Shown here: in pieces, positions 25,181 to 34,594 of the stretch
How the letters are laid out: every line of letters begins with the position of its first letter
How positions within the stretch are numbered: position 1 is the stretch's first letter
Assembly: GCF_016424485.1 (NCBI RefSeq)
Contig: NZ_JAELUP010000117.1
Span: forward strand, 234,938 to 298,937
Reading direction: 5' to 3'
DNA from: Paenibacillus roseus
Lineage (GTDB): Bacteria > Bacillota > Bacilli > Paenibacillales > Paenibacillaceae
DNA: 64,000 nucleotides
Position numbers and translations under genes: made by a program
Notes under the pieces: model-generated
Databases searched by the model: none
The model's input: the letters and a program-made list of their open reading frames with translations, nothing else
What the model was told of the DNA's origin: nothing

Positions 25181-26098
25181 ATGATTTTCATCAATTACAT
25201 TGTCATGTGTCTGATTTTCGGGACTACTTTTTTGGCAATTAAAATAGGGGTGGACACGGGAGCGCCGCCATTCTTCTCGGCAGGCATCCGCTTTTTCCTG
25301 GCGGGGGCTATCCTGTTATTGTGGTCGGTATGGAGGGGAAAAGCGAGACTGTCCCTGCTGCTTCGCAAAGAAATGGTGCTGACGGGAGCCGCCCTGACCT
25401 TCGGTGTATTCGCAGCCTTGTACTGGGCCGAGCAGTATATCAGCTCGGGTGTTGCAGCAGTGTTGTCCGCTACAGGACCGCTGATGATTATACTGCTTCA
25501 AAATCGCGCATCTGGACAAAAGCTCCCTGTCAGCACCTGGGCAGGGTGTCTGGTCGGAACAATCGGCGTCATTCTTCTGGTTGTTCCGGGTGTTACAATC
25601 TCATTCAGTATCATGTGGATTGTGGCCAGTCTGGTCTTGCTGGCAGGGGAGTTCTGTTATTCCGCAGGGACCGTCTATTCGCAGCGTGTCATTCGTCGGT
25701 TCGAGGATACCTCTCCGATTGCGCTTAATGCAGCCCAGATGTTATATGGCGGGGTTATGCTGCTTCTGCTGTCACTGTTCACAGAGAGCGTGACCCCAGC
25801 GTCCATACTGGAGCCGAAGTCCCTGCTGTCTCTGATTTACTTGACTACTGCCGGTTCCATGGTCGCACATACGATTTTTTATTGGCTTGTGTCGAAGACG
25901 AATCCTGTATTCCCGTCAACCTGGCTCTATGTCTCGCCGCTGATTGCGCTGGTACTCGGCGCATTGCTTTATCATGAGCCTGTGTCTTTATTATCTGCAA
26001 TAGGAGGAATTACGGTTATGCTCGGAATCGTACTGGTAAATCTGAAGTCGCTCAAACAATTGAGAGGCACTAACCCAGTCCGTTCTTCAACACAATGA
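25181..26098 (+). CDS. EamA/DMT-family transporter
   Basis: A 305-residue membrane protein with ten helices in two EamA repeats (about 1-135 and 145-295). It has the usual RFFLAGAILLLW first-repeat motif and a short basic tail. Members export amino acids, metabolites or drugs. The ATG at 25181 is chosen because GGGGGAA lies 6-7 bases upstream; an ATG five codons earlier overlaps that site. Its promoter region is shared with the divergent MocR gene, the likely regulator. Its 3' end overlaps the convergent DUF554 gene by 29 bases. Confidence 0.9.
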   Translation: MIFINYIVMCLIFGTTFLAIKIGVDTGAPPFFSAGIRFFLAGAILLLWSVWRGKARLSLLLRKEMVLTGAALTFGVFAALYWAEQYISSGVAAVLSATGPLMIILLQNRASGQKLPVSTWAGCLVGTIGVILLVVPGVTISFSIMWIVASLVLLAGEFCYSAGTVYSQRVIRRFEDTSPIALNAAQMLYGGVMLLLLSLFTESVTPASILEPKSLLSLIYLTTAGSMVAHTIFYWLVSKTNPVFPSTWLYVSPLIALVLGALLYHEPVSLLSAIGGITVMLGIVLVNLKSLKQLRGTNPVRSSTQ

Positions 26099-26750
26099 AT
26101 AAAACCGGGACCACTAGCGACGGGATCAGGTTCATCATCTTGAAGCTGCGGATGCCCAGAATGCTGATCCCTGAGCCGAGTATCAAAATGCCGCCAACAA
26201 TAGAAATTTCGGTAAGCAGCTCCGGCGTCAGAAATCCGGCTACCGAGCCTGCCAGCAGATACAAAAGCCCCTGCCAGCAAAACAGCACTGCAGCGGAAAA
26301 AATAATGCCAATTCCAAATGTCGATGCCAGTACAATAGAAGTAACACCGTCCAAAATTGCATTCGTATACAGGTATGTATGATTGCCATTCAACGCACTC
26401 TCAATCGGCCCGATGATGGAGAGTGTGCCGATGCAAAATAACAATATGGCGGTCGACAGTCCCTCCGCCAGGTTTCCTTGGGAAAAGCGGGATACAACTT
26501 GCTGGAACCGGCTCTCCAAATCCAGCTTCTGGCCGATTAATGCTCCGATCGCCAGGCTTGCTATGAACAGGACCGGGTAATTGCTGTCCGGCATATATTT
26601 AACGATGGAATAGATGCCGAGCGCAGTCACAGCCAGTCCCATGGCCTGCATCAGTATTTCCTGATACGACTCTTTCATCCCTTTCTTGAACAAGCTTCCG
26701 GCAACACTACCGGCAATGATAGCTGCAACGTTGACGATCGTTCCAATCAT
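26070..26750 (-). CDS. DUF554 family membrane protein
   Basis: A 226-residue membrane protein with six or seven helices. The N-terminus MIGTIVNVAAIIAGSVAGSL with the following short basic loop is a hallmark of DUF554 (YdfK-type). The conserved FCIGTLSIIGPIESALNGNH segment is in the middle. Function is not established; it is presumed to be a transporter or channel. It is convergent with, and overlaps by 29 bases, the EamA gene; an HxlR regulator gene is just upstream on the same strand (25-base gap), so the two may share a transcript. Confidence 0.9.
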   Translation of the reverse strand: MIGTIVNVAAIIAGSVAGSLFKKGMKESYQEILMQAMGLAVTALGIYSIVKYMPDSNYPVLFIASLAIGALIGQKLDLESRFQQVVSRFSQGNLAEGLSTAILLFCIGTLSIIGPIESALNGNHTYLYTNAILDGVTSIVLASTFGIGIIFSAAVLFCWQGLLYLLAGSVAGFLTPELLTEISIVGGILILGSGISILGIRSFKMMNLIPSLVVPVLFIVLKNGLG

Positions 26751-26775
26751 GGGGACGGCTCTCCTCTTCTGTCTA

Positions 26776-27171
26776 TTATTTGATCCACTCCGAATCTACT
26801 CCTGCTCCCTCAACTCCGGTATCAACCGGGCGGTGCTTGTCGCAAAGTACGGCGTGCCTCTCCCCCCACTCACATACGCTATCCAGCAACTGCTTCAAGC
26901 TCCAGCCGTATTCCGTAAGCTCATATTCAACTTTAAGCGGAATCTGATTATAGAAGGTCCGGCTGATAATTCCATCGCATTCAAGCTCCCTCAACTGCTT
27001 GGTCAGCATTTTTTGCGTAATGTTCGGGGTCAGCTTTTTTAATTGGCTAGTGCGCTTTTTTCCAGTAGTCAGGTGGTAGAGAATGATGCTTTTCCACTTC
27101 CCCCCGATCACCTCCAGCGTTACTTCGACTCCGGTTTTTCTATAGAACTCTTTGTGATCCATGCCCTCCAT
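26776..27171 (-). CDS. HxlR-family winged-helix regulator
   Basis: A 131-residue dimeric regulator with a single winged-helix domain. Its family markers are LEVIGGKWKSIILYHL near residues 18-33, LKKLTPNITQKMLTKQLREL, and YELTEYGWSL. Redox-sensing relatives such as YodB use an N-terminal cysteine; this one has none in its first 70 residues, so the sensing chemistry may differ (cysteines occur only later, in LECDG, VCEW and LCDK). It is divergent from a flavin oxidoreductase gene with 207 bases between, the usual arrangement for control of quinone or aldehyde detoxification. Confidence 0.9.
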   Translation of the reverse strand: MEGMDHKEFYRKTGVEVTLEVIGGKWKSIILYHLTTGKKRTSQLKKLTPNITQKMLTKQLRELECDGIISRTFYNQIPLKVEYELTEYGWSLKQLLDSVCEWGERHAVLCDKHRPVDTGVEGAGVDSEWIK

Positions 27172-27378
27172 CTCCTTTCAACCGCGAATCAAGCAAGTTA
27201 ACATGTAAAGGGGCAGTCCAAGATCCCAAGGATACTCGATGATCCTATAGAACATTGATGTGCCCATAGATCATGAAAGTGCCTACTGTTGCTTTTGAGC
27301 TATAGCTCTTATAATAACATTCAACCGCGGGTTTTGTAATGATTAGGAAAATTTCATATAAAGACGGAGGGATTGGCA

Positions 27379-27972
27379 TTGAAGGTACTTGTAGTCGCTT
27401 CACATCCAAGACAAAATTCTCTTACATTAAGTATAGCCAGGAAAGTGACAGACGGGCTGGTGGAAGCTGGACATGAATTTGAGTTTGCCGATTTGTATAC
27501 GGAGCAATTCAATCCGCTCCTGTACCCACCGGACGAGCCGGACTGGGCAAATCCTAGAAAAACCTATTCGCCGGAAGTGCAGCGCGAGATCCAGCGAATT
27601 CAGACTTCGGATGCGATTGTGTTTGTCTTCCCGGTCTGGTGGTACGGCTTGCCGGCAATGTTAAAAGGGTATATAGATCGTGTGTGGAATTACGGATTTG
27701 CATACGGGGATGCCAAGATTCCCATATCCAAAGTGAAATGGATCGGTCTCGTTGGGGAGACAAAAGAGCAATTTGCAAAACGGGAATGTGATGTGCTGCT
27801 TAATACACTGTTGAACAGTTATATTGCAAGCTTTTGCGGTGTGGAAGATTCAACGGTTCATCTGCTGTACAATACCGTACCTGATTTTGGCGGCAATGAA
27901 GAGCAAGCCAAAGCACATTACGACGCCTTCCTGAGCGAAGCGCGCCGCATTGGCCTGGAGTTTGAAGCTTGA
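27379..27972 (+). CDS. NAD(P)H oxidoreductase, flavodoxin-like fold (KefF/MdaB type)
   Basis: A 197-residue cytosolic FMN- or FAD-dependent enzyme. The N-terminus VVASHPRQNSLTLSI is the phosphate-binding loop. The segment VFVFPVWWYGLPAMLKGYID (about residues 77-96) is the family signature. It probably reduces quinones or other electrophiles by two electrons. The TTG start at 27379 is chosen because CGGAGG ends 8 bases before it; a TTG two codons upstream is too close to the site. It is divergent from an HxlR regulator, presumably its controller. Confidence 0.9.
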   Translation: MKVLVVASHPRQNSLTLSIARKVTDGLVEAGHEFEFADLYTEQFNPLLYPPDEPDWANPRKTYSPEVQREIQRIQTSDAIVFVFPVWWYGLPAMLKGYIDRVWNYGFAYGDAKIPISKVKWIGLVGETKEQFAKRECDVLLNTLLNSYIASFCGVEDSTVHLLYNTVPDFGGNEEQAKAHYDAFLSEARRIGLEFEA

Positions 27973-27981
27973 CGGGGGGCT

Positions 27982-28881
27982 TTAATGCCCCTCCCCTTCG
28001 TACCAGGGGTTAAGATGTACCATTACTTCTCCAACATCGGCGTGCTTCTCCATAATCGTTTGCTTGATCGTTCTGGCAATGTCATGCCCGGTCTGGATGC
28101 TGAACTGTCCCGGTATTCCGACTCTGACATCCACAATTATATAGTGACCGTGGTCTCTTGCACGAACCCTGTCGATCCGTTTAACCTCAGGGACAGATCG
28201 TACAAGCTGGATGAGTTCATTGAGTTTTTCCTCGCCGACGGTTTTCTCCATTAATACATCCGCAGACCCTCTTCCCATATGGATAGCGAGCTTGAGGACA
28301 AAATAAGCGACTACAATCCCCGCTACCGGATCGCCGTAAGACAGGATGCCGATTTGATAATGATCCCCGATCATTGCAAGTCCGATACCAATAACAGCCG
28401 CTATGGAGGCATACACATCTGCCAAATGATCGTAAGCAGTTGCGATCAGCCCGTTGCTTCTAAGCCTTTTTCCAATCGACATGGTATACCGGTACAGAAG
28501 GTGTTTGACGATTAGCGAAAATGATGCCGCCGAAAGCGCAATCACTGTTGTTTCCTGCGGAGGCTCGAACAGCACCATGACCGAGTGATAAGCCATATAT
28601 ATAGCTGCAAGACCCAATATGATCGCTACAATTCCCGCTCCGACAACCTCAGCCTTCCCATGTCCATACGGATGATCCTGATCCGGTGGCTGCTTGGAAA
28701 TCCGCATGGAGCTTAGCGCAGTCCCCGTTGCTACAACATCCCCCGCATTGTGGACGCCATCTGCAACAAGCACCGGACTGTTGAACATAAGCCCGACCAC
28801 CAGTTTAATTGCGGTGAGGATAATATTGCTTATAAAGCTTAACCAAATGGCGAATGTGGATTGTTTATGATCCTGATTCAT
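27982..28881 (-). CDS. Cation diffusion facilitator (CDF) metal efflux transporter
   Basis: A 299-residue membrane protein with six helices and a cytoplasmic C-terminal ferredoxin-like domain (about 210-299). The metal-site residues are visible: DGVHNAGD in helix 2, DHPYGHGKAE in the loop, and YDHLADVYAS in helix 5. It exchanges Zn, Mn or Fe for protons; the HxxxD/DxxxD pattern does not settle which. Its GGAGG ribosome binding site, 6 bases before the ATG, is the end of a family B repeat copy. It is convergent with the flavoprotein gene. Confidence 0.93.
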   Translation of the reverse strand: MNQDHKQSTFAIWLSFISNIILTAIKLVVGLMFNSPVLVADGVHNAGDVVATGTALSSMRISKQPPDQDHPYGHGKAEVVGAGIVAIILGLAAIYMAYHSVMVLFEPPQETTVIALSAASFSLIVKHLLYRYTMSIGKRLRSNGLIATAYDHLADVYASIAAVIGIGLAMIGDHYQIGILSYGDPVAGIVVAYFVLKLAIHMGRGSADVLMEKTVGEEKLNELIQLVRSVPEVKRIDRVRARDHGHYIIVDVRVGIPGQFSIQTGHDIARTIKQTIMEKHADVGEVMVHLNPWYEGEGH

Positions 28882-28886
28882 GCAGT

Positions 28887-28920
28887 GCCTCCATGTGAAA
28901 GGTTCTTCCGGTTGCTGTTG
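28887..28920 (+). repeat. Dispersed repeat family B, copy 2
   Basis: GCCTCCATGTGAAAGG followed by TTCTTCCGGTTGCTGTTG differs from copy 1 at about two positions. On the minus strand its end, CACATGGAGG, provides the Shine-Dalgarno sequence of the CDF transporter gene. Confidence 0.75.
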
Positions 28921-28938
28921 TCATGCGCTTTCCAAGCG

Positions 28939-29526
28939 CTACCTCGCTTGACAATCCTCCAAATTAAAGAAAGTGATCGCCATGCGGGCCATTTCTTCCG
29001 GAGTTTCCATACAGCCGCGAACGACCCATTTTCTTAGCATATTCCACAGACCGCCGGCCACCATAATTCGCATATACTCCTTCTCCAGCTCATTAACGAT
29101 AACCTGTTCCCCGAACCAGGGCTCCATTGCCTGCAGATACCGAATATACTGATCGTTTATTAATGAGAACATCTGGTTTTCGACCGCCATTTTCAAAAAG
29201 AACTTATGCTTCTCCCAGTAGGTAAAATAGGCCAGCGGTATCTCGCAGGACTCCAACTGATGGGCCTGTACATCCTCATTAAATTCTTCATACATCCAAT
29301 CCATAATGGCTATAAGAACAGACTCCTTGCATGTAAAATGCCGATAAAAGGTCTTCCTGACCAGGTCGGCTCTCTGACAAATCTCCGTCACTGTGATCTG
29401 GTGATAGGGCTTTTCTTTCAAAATTTCGAGCATCGCTTCGCACAGCCATCGCTTCGACTGTTCTGCACGCGGATGAGCGCGAGTCAGCATGTCACACATC
29501 ACCTCTACTGTGTAAGTTCTGTCCAT
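28939..29526 (-). CDS. TetR/AcrR-family regulator
   Basis: A 195-residue regulator. The N-terminal helix-turn-helix (about residues 20-65) reads ITVTEICQRADLVRKTFYRHF in family register. The C-terminal domain (about 75-190) is the all-helical ligand and dimer part typical of TetR_C-type proteins. It is divergent from the FAD-dependent oxidoreductase gene with a 205-base gap and probably represses it. The effector cannot be predicted. Confidence 0.9.
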   Translation of the reverse strand: MDRTYTVEVMCDMLTRAHPRAEQSKRWLCEAMLEILKEKPYHQITVTEICQRADLVRKTFYRHFTCKESVLIAIMDWMYEEFNEDVQAHQLESCEIPLAYFTYWEKHKFFLKMAVENQMFSLINDQYIRYLQAMEPWFGEQVIVNELEKEYMRIMVAGGLWNMLRKWVVRGCMETPEEMARMAITFFNLEDCQAR

Positions 29527-29731
29527 TTTATTGACCGTCTATCCTATCCATTACTATAATTGATTTTTAAAGGGTCATACAAATTTTGCATACTGGCAAA
29601 CATAAAGTGAGGTGAAACTGTCTCGAGTAACTGGGATGCGAGCAGGAATTATTTTCTGAACAGTTGATAGAGCCGTCACACAGCAAGCGTTATTCATGAA
29701 TGATGAATCATAAACGAAGGGATGGATCGGA

Positions 29732-31252
29732 ATGGTGCAAAATCATGAAAAAGCAATTGTAGTTGGAGCTGGAATGGCAGGGTTAGTGACCGCCAGGGTA
29801 CTGTCGGATTATTTCAAACAGATTATAATCGTGGAGAGAGATACTTTCCCGGATGAGCCCGTTGACCGGACGGGTGTGCCGCAATCCTTTCATCCGCATC
29901 GGATGCTACCGCGCGGCCAAATCATCCTGGAACAGTTTTTTCCCGGTTTTATAGATGATATGTTGGATAAAGGAGCTCAGCCCGCCCATTTGGAACAGAC
30001 TGTTCTGGTGAACCGGCATGGATCGATTGCGGCTCAGTCGCCAGACAAAAGCGCTTCGAGCAGCCGAGCTTTGCTGGAGTGGGTCATTCGGAAGCGTGTG
30101 CAGCAAATTCAGAATATCCACATCATTTCGGATACAGAAGTAACCGGATTGACAACCTCTGATGACAGGCAGACAATAACGGGCGTCAAGACGAAAGACC
30201 GCAGCGGACCGCGGACCGAAGACACGTTGACAGCTGATCTGGTGGTTGATACTGCAGGCCGTTCCTCCAAGGCAAGCCGCTGGCTCGAAGCGTTGGGGTA
30301 TGCGATTCCGACAACTGAGCGGCTGAAGGTCTCGCTTGGCTACAGCACACGTTATTATCATATTCCTGAACACATGCAGCAGGAATGGAAGTCGATCATG
30401 TCCGATGCTAATCCCGAGAAGGGGACCAGCACTTCCCTGCTTATGAGAATTGAAGACAACATTGTCATGGCGCTTCTATTCAGTGCAGGGGGCAACCATT
30501 ACCCTTCAACGGACCCGGAGCAATTTCTTGAAGAAATGAAAGAGGTTCAGGCAAAGGGCCTGGATGAACTTCTGCAGAAATTGGAGCCGCTTCAGGGGCC
30601 GCGCGGATACCGGATTCAGGAATCTGTGCGCAATCATTTTGAGCAAATGGAAAAATGGCCTTCGGGCTTGCTCGTGCTCGGGGATGCGTTATGCTCGTTT
30701 GATCCCATTTATGGTCAGGGCATGACCGTAGCGGCGATAGAAGCTGAAACGGTGGGTGCTTGTCTGAAAGAGCAGCAAAGCAACCCTCATCCTGATTTCG
30801 AACGCCGTGTGTTTCAAAGGATTCAAAAAGCGATCGCACCCGCCTGGTGGCTAAGCTCGATTTCGGATTTACGTTGGGATGGGGTTGAGCATAGCGATGC
30901 AGATGTTCTGCAAGGTGCCGCTTTCGCACAGAAATATATTGATTTATATACCAAGAAGGCTACAAAGCTTGCTGTCGAGCACAATGACAAGTCCATGCAC
31001 GGCGCCGTATTCATGATGAACGGATTGATCCTCCCGCCGCGGGAGTTCTTTAATGCGCATATCCTGGCAATGCTCTTGAATGATGGCGGATCGCCAGAGG
31101 AACTGGAACTGCGGGCAGAGTTGGGTGAAGTAGAGCCTGAAGGGTATCAAGCCCGGATTGACGAGCTGATTCCTTCCTTCGATGACGCCTATGATGAACG
31201 AGTTCTTGGCATTTTGGCAGCGATAAAGCAGCAAGCCGGCGCTAAGTCCTAA
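29732..31252 (+). CDS. FAD-dependent oxidoreductase/monooxygenase (PHBH-like fold)
   Basis: A 506-residue soluble flavoprotein. The Rossmann motif VVGAGMAG is at about residues 10-17, and the second FAD motif GDALCSFDPIYGQGM at about 314-328. The arrangement resembles class A monooxygenases and geranylgeranyl-reductase-like halogenase relatives. No signal peptide is seen. It could hydroxylate an aromatic drug or a polyketide-type substrate; the divergent TetR gene suggests induction by such a compound. The ATG follows GAAGGGATGG. A terminator follows 20 bases after the stop. Confidence 0.85.
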   Translation: MVQNHEKAIVVGAGMAGLVTARVLSDYFKQIIIVERDTFPDEPVDRTGVPQSFHPHRMLPRGQIILEQFFPGFIDDMLDKGAQPAHLEQTVLVNRHGSIAAQSPDKSASSSRALLEWVIRKRVQQIQNIHIISDTEVTGLTTSDDRQTITGVKTKDRSGPRTEDTLTADLVVDTAGRSSKASRWLEALGYAIPTTERLKVSLGYSTRYYHIPEHMQQEWKSIMSDANPEKGTSTSLLMRIEDNIVMALLFSAGGNHYPSTDPEQFLEEMKEVQAKGLDELLQKLEPLQGPRGYRIQESVRNHFEQMEKWPSGLLVLGDALCSFDPIYGQGMTVAAIEAETVGACLKEQQSNPHPDFERRVFQRIQKAIAPAWWLSSISDLRWDGVEHSDADVLQGAAFAQKYIDLYTKKATKLAVEHNDKSMHGAVFMMNGLILPPREFFNAHILAMLLNDGGSPEELELRAELGEVEPEGYQARIDELIPSFDDAYDERVLGILAAIKQQAGAKS

Positions 31253-31272
31253 GCTTCGAATAAGTATAAATA

Positions 31273-31320
31273 GGCTGTCCAGATAGTCAATGAAAACTGA
31301 CTACTGGACGCCTTTTTTTT
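31273..31320 (+). terminator. Rho-independent terminator of the FAD oxidoreductase gene
   Basis: GGCTGTCCAGATAGTCA pairs with TGACTACTGGACGCC and is followed by eight T residues. Confidence 0.9.
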
Positions 31321-31345
31321 GTTAAATGTTAAAAATAGACACAAA

Positions 31346-31403
31346 AAAACCGTCTTTTCTTGAACGGAGTTACCGCACAACCCATTCGGGAAAGGACGAT
31401 TTT
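31346..31403 (-). terminator. Terminator of the opp operon
   Basis: AAAAACCGTCTTTTCTT pairs imperfectly with GGGAAAGGACGATTTT across a long loop. Read on the minus strand the stem is followed by a T-run. It lies about 90 bases beyond the oppF stop. Confidence 0.6.
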
Positions 31404-31492
31404 CTTGCGCAATCTGCCGACTACTATTGAACAGTATACTATGCAGCCTTAAAATGATGTTGGGGGTCATCCTCTAAAGTAAATACCTTCCG

Positions 31493-32491
31493 CTACTCTA
31501 CAACTCCCTCCAATATTCCGGTATTGGTTGGGGTTATCGACACCAAATCCAAGCCGCCTGCCTCTTTCGACGCCCCCTTCTGCTGGTAGAAAGCAACATC
31601 GGATGGTCGGCAGTATACATAGTGATCGGGGAAAATCTGGTGGAGGGAGCCTGATGCTTCCTCATGATGATGATAAATGATCCGGCGCCGGTTCTTCTCC
31701 AAATCCGGATCAGGGTATGGAATACAGGACAACAGGCTTTCGGTATACGGATGCAGCGGGGAATGATAAATTTTCCTGGCATCCCCCAGCTCTACGATTT
31801 TGCCGCGATACATTACGGCGATCCGGTCGCTGATATATTTGACCATCGACAGGTCATGGGCAATAAACAGCAGCGTCAGCCGCTTCTCCTGCTGCAGCTT
31901 TTTCAGCAGATTCACGATTTGGGCCTGAATGGATACATCCAGCGCCGAGATCGGTTCGTCGCAAATAATCAGGCGAGGCTGAACGGACAAGGCGCGCGCA
32001 ATACCGACCCGCTGCCGCTGACCTCCCGAAAGTTCATGCGGATAACGGTTCGCATGATCCGGATTTAGCCCAACTGTTTCCAGAAGTTCCGCCACTTGGC
32101 GATTGCGGTTCTTGGCACCCTTAGCCAGCTTATGGACGTCAATACCCTCCCCCAAAATATCCTTGATTTTGTTGCGCGGATTTAGCGAAGCATACGGGTC
32201 CTGATAAATCATCTGCACGTCGCGGCGGAACTGGAGCCAGTTCTTCTTGCCGCGCAAGCCCGATAAGTTAACGCCGTCAAAAAAAATGCTGCCAGCAGCT
32301 GGTTTATATAGCTGGATAATCGTTCGGCCAGTTGTTGATTTGCCGCAGCCGGACTCGCCGACAAGCCCAAAAGTTTCGCCCTCGTACACGCTAAAGCTGA
32401 TATTATCAACTGCCTTGACGATGCCCGTGCCTGATTTGAACGTTTGGGTCAGACCTTCCACTCTCAATAAGTCGGATATATTCGTTGTCAT
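31493..32491 (-). CDS. oppF: Oligopeptide ABC transporter ATP-binding protein OppF
   Basis: A 332-residue ATPase, last gene of the opp operon. Walker A is GESGCGKST, the signature is LSGGQRQRVGIA and Walker B is LIICDEP. The C-terminal oligopeptide-transporter extension contains HPLHPYTESLLS-type sequence. It powers peptide import with OppD at the inner face of the membrane. Its start overlaps the oppD stop by 4 bases. The C-terminus carries an extra tail with histidine-rich HHHEE sequence. Confidence 0.95.
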   Translation of the reverse strand: MTTNISDLLRVEGLTQTFKSGTGIVKAVDNISFSVYEGETFGLVGESGCGKSTTGRTIIQLYKPAAGSIFFDGVNLSGLRGKKNWLQFRRDVQMIYQDPYASLNPRNKIKDILGEGIDVHKLAKGAKNRNRQVAELLETVGLNPDHANRYPHELSGGQRQRVGIARALSVQPRLIICDEPISALDVSIQAQIVNLLKKLQQEKRLTLLFIAHDLSMVKYISDRIAVMYRGKIVELGDARKIYHSPLHPYTESLLSCIPYPDPDLEKNRRRIIYHHHEEASGSLHQIFPDHYVYCRPSDVAFYQQKGASKEAGGLDLVSITPTNTGILEGVVE

Positions 32492-33546
32492 AGCAATCCC
32501 TCTTTTGCAGTCAGACCTGTTTGCCGCTGACGATAATATTGCCGACGGGCCGCAATCGCCTCCGGCACAATAACCGATGGAGCGCGGTCATCGAGCAGCC
32601 AGGTAGCTGCGTAATGCGTCGGCGAAACCTGGAACAGCGGCGGCTCATAATGGGCATCCACCTGCAAAGCATATTCATTTCTCGTTGCGAAAAGGTCGCC
32701 AGGCGCCGGGGATAGCAAATCCGGCGGGCTTCCCGGAATCGCGTACAATTCGCCGTCTTTGTCGTCCAGCGTCGGCATCGAGCGCAGCAGCCCCCAGGTG
32801 TAAGGATGTTGCGGGTTATAAAAGATTTCTTCGACCTTGCCGATTTCGACGATTCTGCCCCCATACATAACCGCTACCCGGTCAGCGACATTCGCGACAA
32901 CGCCAAGGTCATGCGTAATAAATATGATCGAGGTCGTATGCCGCAGTTCCTTCAGCAGTTCAAGAATTTGCGCTTGAATCGTAACGTCCAGCGCGGTGGT
33001 CGGCTCATCGGCGATCAGTATTTCAGGCCCGCAGGCAAGCGCAATAGCCGTTACGATACGCTGCCGCTGGCCGCCTGAAAACTGATGCGGATAATCATTC
33101 AGCCGCTTCGTGCTGCTTGGAATGCCTACCAGCTCCAGCAGTTCCTGCGCCTGCCGCCTTGCAGCCGTTCTGCTGAATTTCTGATGCAGGCGCAGCGGCT
33201 CAGCTACCTGCTTGCCGATCGTCATCGTCGGGTTGAGCGCCGTCATTGGATTCTGAAAAATCATCGAAATTTCTTTGCCCCGGATACGCTGCATCTCCTT
33301 ATCGCTTTTGGCCAAGAGATTGCTGCCGCGGAACAAAATCTCGCCCTGCTCTATAGTCGCATTTTTGGACAGCAGCCCCATCACGCTTCGGCAGGTGACC
33401 GATTTGCCCGAGCCGGATTCTCCGACAAGGGCTAGCGTTTCGCCTTTCTCCAGAGTCAGCGAGACGCCGCGCACCGCATTGACGGTTCCGGCAAAGGTCT
33501 GGAAGGATACATTTAAGTTGCGTATATCCAATAGCGATTCACTCAT
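32488..33546 (-). CDS. oppD: Oligopeptide ABC transporter ATP-binding protein OppD
   Basis: A 352-residue ATPase. Walker A is GESGSGKS, the signature FSGGQRQRIVTA and Walker B LIADEPTTALD. The family-specific C-terminal domain begins with NPQHPYTWGLLRSMP and continues with SPPDLLSPAPGDLFATRNEYA; the Cys residues of the iron-sulfur-containing OppD type are absent (only Ala/Phe there). It pairs with OppF. The gene follows oppC with a 13-base gap and overlaps oppF by 4 bases. Confidence 0.95.
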   Translation of the reverse strand: MSESLLDIRNLNVSFQTFAGTVNAVRGVSLTLEKGETLALVGESGSGKSVTCRSVMGLLSKNATIEQGEILFRGSNLLAKSDKEMQRIRGKEISMIFQNPMTALNPTMTIGKQVAEPLRLHQKFSRTAARRQAQELLELVGIPSSTKRLNDYPHQFSGGQRQRIVTAIALACGPEILIADEPTTALDVTIQAQILELLKELRHTTSIIFITHDLGVVANVADRVAVMYGGRIVEIGKVEEIFYNPQHPYTWGLLRSMPTLDDKDGELYAIPGSPPDLLSPAPGDLFATRNEYALQVDAHYEPPLFQVSPTHYAATWLLDDRAPSVIVPEAIAARRQYYRQRQTGLTAKEGLL

Positions 33547-33559
33547 AGAACCTCTCCTC

Positions 33560-34594
33560 CTAGTTTTTCATCTTCGGGTCAAACGCGTCCCGCAGTCCGT
33601 CCGCCAGCAGATTAAAGGAAATCATAATGAGGCAGAGCACAGCAGCCGGCAGCCACATCAGATGCGGCAAAAAGCGGAACGTCTTGTACCCCTCGTTCAG
33701 CAGTGTGCCGAGCGATGCGTCGGGAGCGCGCATGCCAATCCCGATGAAGCTTAGAAAGGCCTCAAAAAAGATCGCGCTAGGAATCGTAAACATCGTCTGG
33801 ATAATGATAATGCCGCTTAAGTTCGGAATCAGGTGCTTGATCGCAATATTCCAGGAAGACACGCCCAGTGTGCGCGCCGCCAAAATATATTCTTGCTCCT
33901 TCAGCTTAAGCGTCTGCGCCCGCACAACCCTGGCCATCGTGAGCCAGCCTGTAAGCGCCAGCGCCACCACAATCGAGACAATGCCGGGCTTAAAGATCAG
34001 CAGCATCAGAATGACAACGACCAGCGTCGGAACTCCAGCAATAATCTCCAGTATGCGCTGCATAAAGATATCCGTCTTGCCGCCCTTCCAGCCCGATATG
34101 AGACCGTAGGCAATGCCGATCAGCAAATCGAATAAAGCAGCCAGTACGGCAATTAGCAGCGATACGCGCGTACCCGCCAAAATCCGCGACAGCAAATCGC
34201 GGCCAAACGCATCTGTGCCAAAATAGTAATAGACGCCTTCCGGCACCTGTGCTTGCTCATATTTATTGACCCATTTATCCGCTACTTTCGCATATCCGTT
34301 CCACCCATTGATATCCATGCCAGGGATGAGCGGCGGCAAATTGGCATGCGGCACATGCTGGAGATTCGGATCACGCGGCGTAAACCAGATGGAAGCCACA
34401 GCGATAAACACAATGACGATTAGAATGTAAAGGGAAATGACTGCCGCCTTGTTTTTCTTCAGCCTCCGCCATCCGTCCTGATAGAACGAAATGGAAGGGC
34501 GAGCCGTACGCTCTTGCTTCGCGAGCAGGTTGCTGTCCGCAGGCTCGAAATAAGCGTCAGGAATATGCAGCACGCTGCGTTTCGCTTCGCTCAT
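33560..34594 (-). CDS. oppC: Oligopeptide ABC transporter permease OppC
   Basis: A 344-residue membrane protein. A cytoplasmic N-terminal segment precedes helix 1 (about 50-72), then an extracytoplasmic insert, followed by the BPD_transp_1 permease core (about 140-335). The coupling EAA-type motif is seen in EYILAARTLGVSSWNIAIKH. With OppB it forms the translocation pore. It overlaps oppB by 4 bases. Confidence 0.95.
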   Translation of the reverse strand: MSEAKRSVLHIPDAYFEPADSNLLAKQERTARPSISFYQDGWRRLKKNKAAVISLYILIVIVFIAVASIWFTPRDPNLQHVPHANLPPLIPGMDINGWNGYAKVADKWVNKYEQAQVPEGVYYYFGTDAFGRDLLSRILAGTRVSLLIAVLAALFDLLIGIAYGLISGWKGGKTDIFMQRILEIIAGVPTLVVVILMLLIFKPGIVSIVVALALTGWLTMARVVRAQTLKLKEQEYILAARTLGVSSWNIAIKHLIPNLSGIIIIQTMFTIPSAIFFEAFLSFIGIGMRAPDASLGTLLNEGYKTFRFLPHLMWLPAAVLCLIMISFNLLADGLRDAFDPKMKN

